Below are positions 40,427 through 48,573 of a stretch of DNA of 64,000 nt, one piece after another. The position numbers and the translations under genes were made by a program. Every line of letters starts with the position of its first letter. Within the stretch, counting starts at the first letter, position 1. Origin of the DNA: Urbifossiella limnaea (lineage in GTDB: Bacteria; Planctomycetota; Planctomycetia; Gemmatales; Gemmataceae). Location of the stretch: contig NZ_CP036273.1 in NCBI RefSeq assembly GCF_007747215.1, positions 5,750,322-5,814,321 of the forward strand, read 5' to 3'. The notes under the pieces were generated by a model. It did no database searches. It was not told the DNA's origin and saw only the letters and a program-made list of their open reading frames with translations.

Positions 40427-42490
40427 TCAGCGCACGACCGCGACGCGGCCCGGCGGCGGCACCCGTGCCGCCAGCCACGCCTCCGCCGCGGCGCGGTCCC
40501 AACCGGCCGACGCGTCGAACGCCACCGCCGCGGTGAACCCGCCGGCCGTCCGCAGCCGCACGCCGTCGCCCACGTCGGCCCAGTCGCCGGCCGTCGTCTC
40601 GGCCGCCGGCCAGCACGCGGTCAGCACGCCGTCGGCGTCGTGCCACACCACCGGGCCGCACGGCCGCGGGCGGCACTCGCCGAGCTGGTCGGCCAGGAAG
40701 CGGTGCGCGTCCGCCGCCGGCAGCCGCGCCGGGAACGCGATCGCCGCGAGCGCCCCGCCCGCCGCGAACCGCAGCTCCACGTCCGGGTGATCCAGAAGCG
40801 GCTCCCGCGCCGTCACGGGCGAATCGGGCAGTAGCCGCACCACCAGCCGGTCGCCGTCGCGGCCCCAGCCGTCGCGGTCGAGCCGCTTCGCCAGCCGGGC
40901 CAGCAGCGCCCCGCCGCGGCGGCCGTTCCGCTCGCTGCCGCCCATCGGGTCGCCGGCCAGCACCCACCGACCGGCCAGCGGCGACAGCCGGGCGAAGTCG
41001 GCCTCGCCCACGTCCTCGGCGTGATCGAGAATCAGTAGCGCGAACGGGGGCTCGCTCGCGGGGCCGACGAACACCGGGTCGGCCGCCAAACTCCCGGGCG
41101 TGCCGACCACCACCCGCGCCTCCGCCAGCGTCCGCCCTGAGAGCTCGCTCCCGGCCGCGGTCAGGTCGTCGAGCCGCGCCCGCGCCGCAGTCCGACGCGC
41201 CGCCGCGGCGGCGCGTTTGGCGTCCGTCTCGGCGGCGACGCGGCCGGCGGCGTCGGGCGTGAGCTGCACCGGGGTGGGAACGCCGGCGCGGGTCAGTTCC
41301 TTCCCCGTCAGCACGAACCGACCGGCCACCTCGTCGCGCTCCGCGGCCAGTGCGGCGAGCTTCGCGTCGAAGTCGGGCCGCCGGGCCGCCGCTTCCGCCG
41401 CGGACCGCTGCTCGACCTCGGCCGCGTGCCGGCGGTCGACGGCGTCCACGTCGGCCTGCGCCGCCGCCTCACGGCCGGCGGCGTCCTTCGCGGCGTGCTC
41501 GGCGTCAGCCACCATTCGGTCGAGTTCGGCGGGGTCGGCCGGGGGCTTCGGCTTGTGCAGCAACCGGGCGAAGAAGCCCGACTTCTTCGCGGGGTCGGTC
41601 GCGTCGCTGCGGTACTGCTTCGCGGCGGCGAGCGCCGCGTCCGCGGCGGCGCGGCGGGCAGTCGCCGCGGTCCGCTCGGCGAGTAGAGGCTGGCGGGCGG
41701 CGTCGGCCGCGGCGGCGAGCCGGGCCAGGTCCGCGGCGAACGGCGTTCCCGGCTCGGCGGTCGGGGGGGCTTCGCGGGCGGCGGTCAGCTCGGCGCGCGT
41801 CGCCTCGAGGGCGGCGAAGCGGTCGGCCAGTGCCTTCAGAGCAGCGGCGACCGTCGCCACCGCCTCGGCCGCGGCCAGCTCGGCGGCGGCGGCGCGGAAC
41901 TCGTTTTCGGCGGTGCGGCGGACGCCGTCCACGCGCCCCCGGCCGGCGGCGGCGGTGGTCAGGCGGTTCGCGACGGGGCTCGGGCGGTGCGGGTTCTCGT
42001 CGTCGGCCAGGGCGCGGATCGCCTTCACCGCCGCGTCGCTCGCCGCCATCTCGACGAGCCGGTCGGCCGCGACCGGGTCCGGCGACAGCACCAGGACGCG
42101 CTCCCCGCGCAGTGCCGCACACCGCGCCAGGTCGGCAACGATCCGCTCCCGTGCGGCCCGGTCCGGCGCGTCGAGCACGAACAAGTCGGGGCACGCCAGC
42201 GCCCGCGACACGGCGTCGGCTTCGGCGGCGCTGCGCGGGAACGCGGGGAGCGGCACGGGCAGGAACGGCGGGAGTTCACACTCGCCGACGAGGACGCGGG
42301 CCAGCCAGGGGCGCGGCGGGGCGGGTTCGGCGATGACACGACCGGGGGGTCGGAGCGACAGGATGGACGACATGGACGCGGGATCGTCTCGCTGGTCGGT
42401 GCTCGGGGAACTGACTCGGTCGGCGCGGTCGGGGGGCGGGGTGATGACACCCGGGGCGCTGGGCGCGGCGGACCGTTCCCGGTCGGTCAT
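40427..42490 (-). CDS. Degenerate superfamily 1 helicase-like protein with coiled-coil insertion
   Basis: Up to 687 residues. Segments resemble the first RecA domain of UPF1/DNA2-type SF1 helicases. LACPDLFVLDAPDRAARERI sits where a Walker A should be but has no GxGKT. ERVLVLSPDPVAADRLVE fits motif Ia, LLILDHAEDVGE (near 41030) fits a changed Walker B, and RWVLAGDPMGG (near 40960) fits motif III. A long Ala/Arg/Glu coiled-coil region (about 41250-41950) separates them. The second RecA domain is not recognisable. It is therefore probably not an active helicase; a DNA- or RNA-binding or regulatory role is possible. The start is uncertain: ATG 42490 or ATG 42373 (MSSILSLRPPGRV). Confidence 0.66.
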   Translation of the reverse strand: MTDRERSAAPSAPGVITPPPDRADRVSSPSTDQRDDPASMSSILSLRPPGRVIAEPAPPRPWLARVLVGECELPPFLPVPLPAFPRSAAEADAVSRALACPDLFVLDAPDRAARERIVADLARCAALRGERVLVLSPDPVAADRLVEMAASDAAVKAIRALADDENPHRPSPVANRLTTAAAGRGRVDGVRRTAENEFRAAAAELAAAEAVATVAAALKALADRFAALEATRAELTAAREAPPTAEPGTPFAADLARLAAAADAARQPLLAERTAATARRAAADAALAAAKQYRSDATDPAKKSGFFARLLHKPKPPADPAELDRMVADAEHAAKDAAGREAAAQADVDAVDRRHAAEVEQRSAAEAAARRPDFDAKLAALAAERDEVAGRFVLTGKELTRAGVPTPVQLTPDAAGRVAAETDAKRAAAAARRTAARARLDDLTAAGSELSGRTLAEARVVVGTPGSLAADPVFVGPASEPPFALLILDHAEDVGEADFARLSPLAGRWVLAGDPMGGSERNGRRGGALLARLAKRLDRDGWGRDGDRLVVRLLPDSPVTAREPLLDHPDVELRFAAGGALAAIAFPARLPAADAHRFLADQLGECRPRPCGPVVWHDADGVLTACWPAAETTAGDWADVGDGVRLRTAGGFTAAVAFDASAGWDRAAAEAWLAARVPPPGRVAVVR

Positions 42491-42664
42491 CCGTCACCGT
42501 GGCACGTCGCGGCGGAGCCCGTCATGGTCGGCCGTCCGCGTCGGTGCGGGGGAACGGGGCCAGGCGGGCGGCTTGCGCGGGCCGTCGTGGGGAACGGCTG
42601 GGGCGCAAACTTTCCCGGAGTATAGACGGTTCTCGGGCCGGAAGCCATCACCCGCGCCCAAATT

Positions 42665-43543
42665 TCACGGGACGGACGCTCCCACAGCCGCCGGGGTTCG
42701 GGGGGCGAGCCCACCCGCCGCTCGCGGGGGGAGCGCGCCCAGGAACCGGTCCAACTCCGCGACGTACTCCGGCGTGTACAGGTCGTTGTGGTTACCGCCC
42801 GGCACCGTCACGAACCGCTTCGGCTCGTTCGCCGCCGCGTGCAACTCGCGGCCGAGGCGGTACGGCACGACCTCGTCGGCGTCGCCGTGGACCTGCAGCA
42901 GCGGCCCGCGGTACGCCGGAATCTTGCCGACGGAGTTGAGCCCGGCCCGCATCGCCGCCCGCACCGGCAGGCACGGCACGTGCGACTCGGCCACGTCCGG
43001 CAGGTTCGTGAACGTCCCTTCCAGCACGAGCGCCCGCGCCCCGTCGGTCGCCGCCAAGTCCACCGCGACGCCGCCGCCGAGCGAGTGGCCGACGACCACG
43101 ACGTCGCCTTCCGGCACGCCCGCGTGGTCGGCGAGCCAGCGGCGGGCGGCGCGGGCGTCGGCCAGTACCCCGGCCTCGGACGGCCGGCCGGTGCTCTTGC
43201 CGTAGCCGCGGTAGTCGAACACGAGGACGGAACAGCCCAGGCGGTCGCGGAACAGGCTCAGCACGTGCCGGCGGGTGGTGACGTTGCGGCCGTTGCCGTG
43301 GCAGAACAGCACGACTTCACGCGGCGGGCCGCTGTCGGGCTCGGCGAGCCAGCCGTGGAGGCGGACGCCGTCCGCGGAGTCGATGGTCACGTCGCGCACG
43401 CGCGGGTCGGGGGTCCAGTCGCCGATGGGGTACGGGTGCGGGAAGAAGACGATCCGGTTCTCGACGGCGCCGAGCGGGAGGCTGGCGCAGCCGGCCGCGG
43501 CGAAGAGGGCGAGGGCTGCGGCGAGGGCGGGCGCGGGGCGCAT
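42665..43543 (-). CDS. Alpha/beta hydrolase, probable lipoprotein
   Basis: The 292-residue protein starts with a lipoprotein signal (MRPAPALAAALALFAAAGCA, Cys19). It has the hydrolase fold with the oxyanion segment FCHGNGRNVTTRR, the nucleophile elbow VVGHSLGGGVA (Ser near 154), an acid in HGDADEVVPY and the catalytic His in GGNHNDLYT. It resembles the bem46/YpfH-like serine hydrolases that act on esters or peptides. The substrate is unknown. It lies 33 bp downstream of a small secreted-protein gene on the same strand, so they may be co-transcribed. Its C-terminus is Pro/Ala-rich. Confidence 0.86.
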   Translation of the reverse strand: MRPAPALAAALALFAAAGCASLPLGAVENRIVFFPHPYPIGDWTPDPRVRDVTIDSADGVRLHGWLAEPDSGPPREVVLFCHGNGRNVTTRRHVLSLFRDRLGCSVLVFDYRGYGKSTGRPSEAGVLADARAARRWLADHAGVPEGDVVVVGHSLGGGVAVDLAATDGARALVLEGTFTNLPDVAESHVPCLPVRAAMRAGLNSVGKIPAYRGPLLQVHGDADEVVPYRLGRELHAAANEPKRFVTVPGGNHNDLYTPEYVAELDRFLGALPPRAAGGLAPRTPAAVGASVP

Positions 43544-43576
43544 GACCCGGCTGTATGCCGGCTGCGGGCGGCGGCG

Positions 43577-43963
43577 TCAAGGGCGAGGTGCGGCGAGCCG
43601 GCGGAGCAGGCCGCGGACCGGCGGGTTCGGCGCCGGCGGCGCGGCGTCGGGCGCAGGCGGCGCGGGCGGCGTGACCGACAAGCCGAACTCGACCCGGAAG
43701 TCGCCGCGCTTCACGGACTCGGCCACGGCCCGCGGGATCGCCTCGAACATCTGCACGGTCATGTCGGTGACGACGTGCGTCATCACCGTGGCGGCGCGGA
43801 CGCGGAAGGGGCCGCGGAGCGGGGGGAGCGGGGTGGGCGTCGTGGGCACGACGAGCGTGCCCGTCGCCGGGACGACGACGCGGACGGCCGGCGCCGGTGT
43901 CGCGGGCGGTTGGGCCGCGACGGCCGGGGCGGTGAGGAGGAGCAAGCCCGTGGCGTACTGCAT
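43577..43963 (-). CDS. Small exported protein of unknown function
   Basis: The 128-residue protein begins MQYATGLLLLTAPAVAAQPP, a signal peptide with likely cleavage after AVAA. The mature chain has a Pro/Thr/Val-rich segment, then a conserved-looking middle (TVMTHVVTDMTVQMFEAIPR, AVAESVKRGDFRVEFGLSV) and a Pro/Ala tail ending in LLRRLA. No family is recognised. ATG 43963 is chosen over 44005 because GGAGG lies seven bases upstream and the signal sequence starts there. It precedes the alpha/beta hydrolase gene by 33 bp. Confidence 0.62.
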   Translation of the reverse strand: MQYATGLLLLTAPAVAAQPPATPAPAVRVVVPATGTLVVPTTPTPLPPLRGPFRVRAATVMTHVVTDMTVQMFEAIPRAVAESVKRGDFRVEFGLSVTPPAPPAPDAAPPAPNPPVRGLLRRLAAPRP

Positions 43964-44054
43964 CGCCGCCTCCGTTGTGCCGGTCGGTGTGAGGGCGATT
44001 GTCACCGACGCGGGCGTCGAGTCAAGGGGCTAGCGGCCGTGTGGAACCCGTTGG

Positions 44055-45578
44055 TCACTCCGGCAGCGGACGGTCCTTCGTCTCGGGGAGGAACGGCAGC
44101 ACGCACAGCCCCAGCGCGAAGATACTGCACATGGCCATCCCCGCGTAGCGGAGCGGCAACGGGGCCGGGTAGCTGGCGAACACCGTACTGGTGAGGAACC
44201 CCAGCATCGCCGGCCCCGGCGCCGACAGCAGCCGGCCGACGTTGTAGCAGAAACTCGTGCCGGTACTCCGCAGCCGAGTCGGGAACAACTCCGGGAAGTA
44301 GATCGCGTACCCGCCGAACAGCGACAGCAGGCAGAAGCCCATGAGCGGGATCAGCACGAAGATGTGCCACCGCTCGCTGAGCACGCCGAAGACCAGGGCG
44401 GTGCTGGCGGCGGCGATCACGAACGCCACCGCGAACGCCGGCCGCCGGCCCGACCGGAAGGCGATGTAGCTGAACGTCAGCATCCCGAAGAACGCCCCGG
44501 TGTTCTGCAGCAGCGACGTGAGCCCGGCCCACAGCGTCGTCTGCCACTGGATGTAGGCGCCTCGCCGGGCGGCTTCGAGCTCGCCGGCCTGAACCAGGGC
44601 GTCGGCCTCCGCGGCGTACACCGGCTTGAACACGTACTGCTGCAGGTCGTAGGAGAAGAACCCGATCCCCCACAGGCCGATGACGCCGGACAGGGCCAGG
44701 ATGAGCCCGAACACGGCGTTCGCCCGCCACCGCTTGTCGCCGAGCAGTTCGGTGTACGACCCGGCCTTTTTCACCCCGCCCGCGGCCATCGCCTGCGTCC
44801 ACTTCTCGGGCTCCTTCAGCCGCGCCTGGATGACGACGACCAGGAGCCCCGGGATGATGCCGACGAGGAACATGAGCCGCCACGGGCTGAGCGGGAAGCC
44901 GAACCACGTCTGCCCGTCGAACGTGCCGTCGAGGACCATCTTGCCGAACCCGATGCTCAGGAGTGCGGCGCTGCAGTTGCCGAGCACCGACGACGCCTGG
45001 AACAGCCCGATGACGAACGGCCGGGCGTGGTCCGGCATGGTCTCGGCCAGCAACGTCACCGCGGCCGCGAACACCCCGCCGACGCCGAGCCCGGTGAGGA
45101 GCCGGTAGGCGTGGAAGTCCCAGACGGACTGCGACAGCGAGCTGAGCCCGGTGAACAGGGCGTACAGGAGGATGGTGGCCATCAGGGTTTTCACGCGACC
45201 CCACCGGTCGCCGAGGATGCCGAAGCCGATGCCGCCGACCGCCCAGCCGACGAGGAACCACGTCGTCGCCCACCCGGCGGCGCTGCCGATGTCCGCGTCG
45301 TGGACGGCCGTCCGCGCGTCCTCGGTCGTCGGCGCCTTCTTCCCCTGCTCGGCCGCCTTTCGTTCGAGGTCGGTCTTGAGCGCCGCCACCCGCGGGTCGG
45401 CGGCCGTCACCTGGGGGACGAGTTCGACCATCGCCGGCCGGCGGGCGAGGGCGAACAGCTGCTGGTCCATGCAGTCCATGTCCCAGGCCAGGCAGCAGAC
45501 GATGAACACGAACCACTGGTAGCCGTTGAGGTCGCGGAGGCTGGCCCAGCCGGTGCGCGTGGGGGCGGTGTGAGACAT
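44055..45578 (-). CDS. Major facilitator superfamily transporter
   Basis: The 507-residue protein has about twelve hydrophobic segments and the MFS signature GILGDRWGRVKTL after helix 2, plus YRLLTGLGVGGVFAAAVTL in helix 4 and PELFPTRLRSTGTSFCYNVG before helix 11. These match the sugar/aromatic-acid:proton symporter group. Two features stand out: a roughly 50-residue charged insertion between helices 1 and 2 (ALKTDLERKAAEQGKKAPTT) and a second one between helices 7 and 8. The solute is unknown. ATG 45578 begins MSHTAPTRTGW. It is divergent from proC with 117 bp between starts. Confidence 0.88.
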   Translation of the reverse strand: MSHTAPTRTGWASLRDLNGYQWFVFIVCCLAWDMDCMDQQLFALARRPAMVELVPQVTAADPRVAALKTDLERKAAEQGKKAPTTEDARTAVHDADIGSAAGWATTWFLVGWAVGGIGFGILGDRWGRVKTLMATILLYALFTGLSSLSQSVWDFHAYRLLTGLGVGGVFAAAVTLLAETMPDHARPFVIGLFQASSVLGNCSAALLSIGFGKMVLDGTFDGQTWFGFPLSPWRLMFLVGIIPGLLVVVIQARLKEPEKWTQAMAAGGVKKAGSYTELLGDKRWRANAVFGLILALSGVIGLWGIGFFSYDLQQYVFKPVYAAEADALVQAGELEAARRGAYIQWQTTLWAGLTSLLQNTGAFFGMLTFSYIAFRSGRRPAFAVAFVIAAASTALVFGVLSERWHIFVLIPLMGFCLLSLFGGYAIYFPELFPTRLRSTGTSFCYNVGRLLSAPGPAMLGFLTSTVFASYPAPLPLRYAGMAMCSIFALGLCVLPFLPETKDRPLPE

Positions 45579-45695
45579 GATGGGTCCGGTGCGGCGGGAG
45601 GTTCCCGCCAGATATACCCGCGCCGGGGGCGCGGTGCCAGTGTTTCCGTGGCCGGAAGTGGTACAATGGCGTTTTCCCTTCGCGGGTGAGGCGCG

Positions 45696-46505
45696 ATGGA
45701 CGGTCCGTTCGCGGTCGGGTTCCTCGGGGCCGGGCAGATGGCCACCGCCCTCGCCGGCGGGTGGACCGCGGCCGGCCTGCTCGACCTGCCGCGCTGCCGC
45801 GCCGCCGACCCCTCCCCCGAAGCCCGAGCCGCGTTCTCGAAGGCCACTGGCGTCGAAGCCGTGGGGCAGAACGCCCACGTCACGGCCTGCGACATCCTGG
45901 TTCTCGCGGTGAAGCCGCAGTACGTCGCCGACGTGCTCGCCGAGATTCGGCCCGCGTTGCAGCCGCGGCACCTCGTGATCTCCATCGCCGCCGGTGTGAC
46001 GCTGGCACAGCTGACGGCCGGCCTGGGTGACGCCGTGCGGATCGTACGGGTGATGCCGAACACCCCGTGCCTAGTCGGCGCCAGCGCCAGCGGCTACGCC
46101 ACCCGCGGCGACGGCCCGGACGCGGCGGTGGTCGGCAAGCTGTTCGGCGCCGTGGGTCAGGCGGTGCGGGTCAGCGAGAGCCAGCTCGACGCCGTGACGG
46201 GGTTGAGCGGCAGCGGCCCGGCCTACGTGTACGTGATGATCGAGGCGCTGGCCGACGGCGGCGTGAAGGCCGGCCTGCCGCGCGACGTGGCGCAGAAGCT
46301 GGCGGCGCAGACGGTGCTCGGCGCCGCGAAGATGGTGCTGGACACCGGCCGCCACCCCGGCGCGCTCAAGGACGCGGTGGCGAGCCCCGGCGGCACGACG
46401 ATCGCCGGCCTCCACGCGCTGGAGCGTGCCGGCGTGCGGGCGGCGCTGATGGACGCCGTCGAGGCCGCGACCCGGCGCGCGTCCGAACTCGGCAAGAAGG
46501 AATAG
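45696..46505 (+). CDS. proC: Pyrroline-5-carboxylate reductase
   Basis: ProC reduces 1-pyrroline-5-carboxylate to proline with NADPH, the last step of proline synthesis. The 269-residue enzyme has the N-terminal Rossmann motif GFLGAGQMATALAGG, the VKPQYVADVL and RVMPNTPCLVG boxes, and the C-terminal signature TGLSGSGPAYVYVMIEALAD with SPGGTTIAGLHALE. Its length is normal. GGTGAGGCGCG before ATG 45696 supports the start. A TACAAT (45675-45680) upstream is a possible -10 but no matching -35 was seen. It is followed by a palindrome and guaA on the same strand. Confidence 0.95.
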   Translation: MDGPFAVGFLGAGQMATALAGGWTAAGLLDLPRCRAADPSPEARAAFSKATGVEAVGQNAHVTACDILVLAVKPQYVADVLAEIRPALQPRHLVISIAAGVTLAQLTAGLGDAVRIVRVMPNTPCLVGASASGYATRGDGPDAAVVGKLFGAVGQAVRVSESQLDAVTGLSGSGPAYVYVMIEALADGGVKAGLPRDVAQKLAAQTVLGAAKMVLDTGRHPGALKDAVASPGGTTIAGLHALERAGVRAALMDAVEAATRRASELGKKE

Positions 46506-46513
46506 TTGTGTTC

Positions 46514-46583
46514 GGCTCGGGGCTTCACCGCTTGCGGCTTAGCGCTGGGGAGCGCTAGGCCGCGAGCGGTGAAGCCCCGAGCC
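46514..46583. repeat. Intergenic palindrome, GCCGCTTGCGGC family (copy 2)
   Basis: Arms of 33 bases (46514-46546 and 46551-46583) are complementary with two T/C mismatches that would be G-U pairs in RNA, around a GGGG loop. It holds the core CCGCTTGCGGCTTAGCGCT and sits between proC and guaA. Confidence 0.75.
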
Positions 46584-46600
46584 CCTGCCCCCCGGAACCA

Positions 46601-48157
46601 ATGCCGTCCGACCCCACCGACGAACTCGTCCTGGTCCTCGACTTCGGCTCCCAGTTCGGGCAGCTCATTGCCCGGCGCGTCCGCGAGCTGAACGTCTTCT
46701 GCCAGGTCGTCCGCCACGACATCACCGCCGCCCGCGTCCGCGAGCTGAACCCCAAGGGGATCATCCTCAGCGGCGGCCCCGCCAGCGTGTACGAGCCCGG
46801 GGCGCCGCAGATCGACCCCGCCATCTTCGACCTCGGCATCCCCGTGCTCGGCATCTGCTACGGGATGCAGCTCGCCTGCCGCGCCCTCGGGGCCACCGTC
46901 GGCGGGGCGGAGTCGCGTGAGTACGGCCGCGCCACCCTCACCGTGTCGGACGCCGACACGCTGTTCCGTGGCTTCCCCGTCGAGTCCACCGTGTGGATGA
47001 GCCACGGCGATCAGGTGCAGAACCTGGCGAGCGCCGACTTCGTGCCGCTCGCAACCACCGACACCTGCCCCTACGCCGCCGTGCGGCACCGCACGCGGCC
47101 GGTCTACGGCATCCAGTTCCACCCCGAAGTCAGCCACACGGTTCACGGCGGGCTGGTGCTGCGGAACTTCCTCATCGACGCCTGCGGCTGCCGCGGCCTG
47201 TGGAAGATGCAGACGTTCATCGACCGCACCGTCGAAGAAGTCCGCGCCCGGGTCGGCAACAAGCGCGTCATCTGCGGCCTGAGCGGCGGCGTCGATTCGA
47301 GCGTGTGCGCGGCGCTGTTGCTGAAGGCGATCGGCCCGCAGGTGGCGTGCATCTACGTGGACAACGGCCTGATGCGTGAGGGCGAGACGGAGGTCGTGAA
47401 GCACACGTTCCGCGACTGGTTCAAGGCGGACCTGCACGCCGTGGACGCCCGCGATCGCTTCCTGTCGGAGCTGAAGGGCGTCACCGACCCGCAGGAGAAG
47501 CGGAAGATCATCGGCCGGGTGTTCATCGACGTGTTCAAGCACGAGGCGAAGGCCATCCCCGACGCCCACTTCCTGGCGCAGGGGACGCTCTACCCCGACG
47601 TGATCGAGAGCGGCGGGTCGAAGGACGGCCCGGCGGCGACGATCAAGCTGCACCACAACGTCGGCGGGCTGCCGGCGGAACTGGGGTTCGAGCTGATCGA
47701 GCCGCTGCGCGACCTGTTCAAGGACGAGGTGCGCCGCCTCGGCACCGACCTGGGGCTGCCCGACGAGGTGGTGTGGCGGCACCCCTTCCCCGGCCCCGGG
47801 CTCGCGGTGCGGTGCCTGGGCGAGGTGACGGAGGAGAAGCTGGCGACGCTGCGGAAGGCGGACACGATCTTCCTCGACGAGTTGCACAAGAGCGGCTGGT
47901 ACCGCAAGACCTCTCAGGCGTTCGCGGTGCTGCTGCCGGTGCAGTCGGTGGGCGTGATGGGCGACGGCCGCACGTACGAGAACACGGTGGCGATCCGCTG
48001 CGTGCAGACCGACGACTTCATGACCGCCGACTGGTCGCGGCTGCCGGAGGACCTGCTGGCGCGGGTGGCGACGGGGATCATCAACCGCGTGAAGGGCGTG
48101 AACCGCGTGGTCTACGACATCAGCAGCAAGCCGCCGGCGACGATCGAATGGGAATGA
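46601..48157 (+). CDS. guaA: GMP synthase (glutamine-hydrolysing)
   Basis: GuaA converts XMP to GMP using ATP and glutamine ammonia. The 518-residue protein has both domains. The class I glutamine amidotransferase begins [20 protein letters not shown], with the catalytic Cys86 in LGICYGMQ and the His in QFHPEVSHT (near 172). The ATP-pyrophosphatase domain starts near 205 with the P-loop GLSGGVDSS (near 228) and contains [11 protein letters not shown]. The C-terminal dimerisation region includes [12 protein letters not shown] and ends with the family's KPPATIEWE. It is full length. A small gene overlaps its stop (ATGA). A purine riboswitch was not seen upstream. Confidence 0.97.
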   Translation: MPSDPTDELVLVLDFGSQFGQLIARRVRELNVFCQVVRHDITAARVRELNPKGIILSGGPASVYEPGAPQIDPAIFDLGIPVLGICYGMQLACRALGATVGGAESREYGRATLTVSDADTLFRGFPVESTVWMSHGDQVQNLASADFVPLATTDTCPYAAVRHRTRPVYGIQFHPEVSHTVHGGLVLRNFLIDACGCRGLWKMQTFIDRTVEEVRARVGNKRVICGLSGGVDSSVCAALLLKAIGPQVACIYVDNGLMREGETEVVKHTFRDWFKADLHAVDARDRFLSELKGVTDPQEKRKIIGRVFIDVFKHEAKAIPDAHFLAQGTLYPDVIESGGSKDGPAATIKLHHNVGGLPAELGFELIEPLRDLFKDEVRRLGTDLGLPDEVVWRHPFPGPGLAVRCLGEVTEEKLATLRKADTIFLDELHKSGWYRKTSQAFAVLLPVQSVGVMGDGRTYENTVAIRCVQTDDFMTADWSRLPEDLLARVATGIINRVKGVNRVVYDISSKPPATIEWE

Positions 48158-48396
48158 CGCGGATCGACGTGTGCGCGTCCGACGACCACGACGCCATCGA
48201 CCGGCTGCAGGCGGTGCTGGGCGAACTCGGCTGGGTGGCCGACGACAACTGGCACGACTCGCCGCTCGGCCTCGGCCTGACCCGCTTCCGGCGCGGGGGT
48301 GACGAGCTCACCGTCTTCCGCGACGCCTGGGCCGTGGACCTGGCGGGTTCCGAGGCGGCGGTCCACCAGTTGGCCGAACGTTTGAGCGGTCGCTGA
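48154..48396 (+). CDS. Small conserved-looking protein downstream of guaA
   Basis: The 80-residue protein ([20 protein letters not shown]) starts at an ATG whose ATGA overlaps the guaA stop, or at ATG 48148 six bases earlier. It is acidic, with two short alternating beta/helix segments ([20 protein letters not shown] and [10 protein letters not shown]), and lacks a signal peptide. No family is recognised. The overlap suggests translational coupling with GuaA and possibly a role in its regulation, but this rests on position alone. Confidence 0.6.
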   Translation: MTRIDVCASDDHDAIDRLQAVLGELGWVADDNWHDSPLGLGLTRFRRGGDELTVFRDAWAVDLAGSEAAVHQLAERLSGR

Positions 48397-48445
48397 CCCG
48401 CTGGGACCGGGGTTGTGTCCGGCGCCGCTGCGCCGCTGGCGTGCG

Positions 48446-48475
48446 TTGACGCGGTTTGGAGGTTTCCGGTAGGCT
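48446..48475 (+). promoter_or_regulatory. Possible promoter for the zinc-ribbon/HEAT protein
   Basis: TTGACG (48446-48451), 18 bp, TAGGCT (48470-48475), about 98 bp before ATG 48574. The TAGGCT element also occurs upstream of nuoD. Moderate support only. Confidence 0.32.
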
Positions 48476-48573
48476 GCAACGATTGCAACCGACGGCGTGA
48501 ACTAACCTTCGCTGACGAGCGACCGTCCGGGCGGCCGATGACAATTAGCCGCCCGTCACGCCCGGAGACCGCG

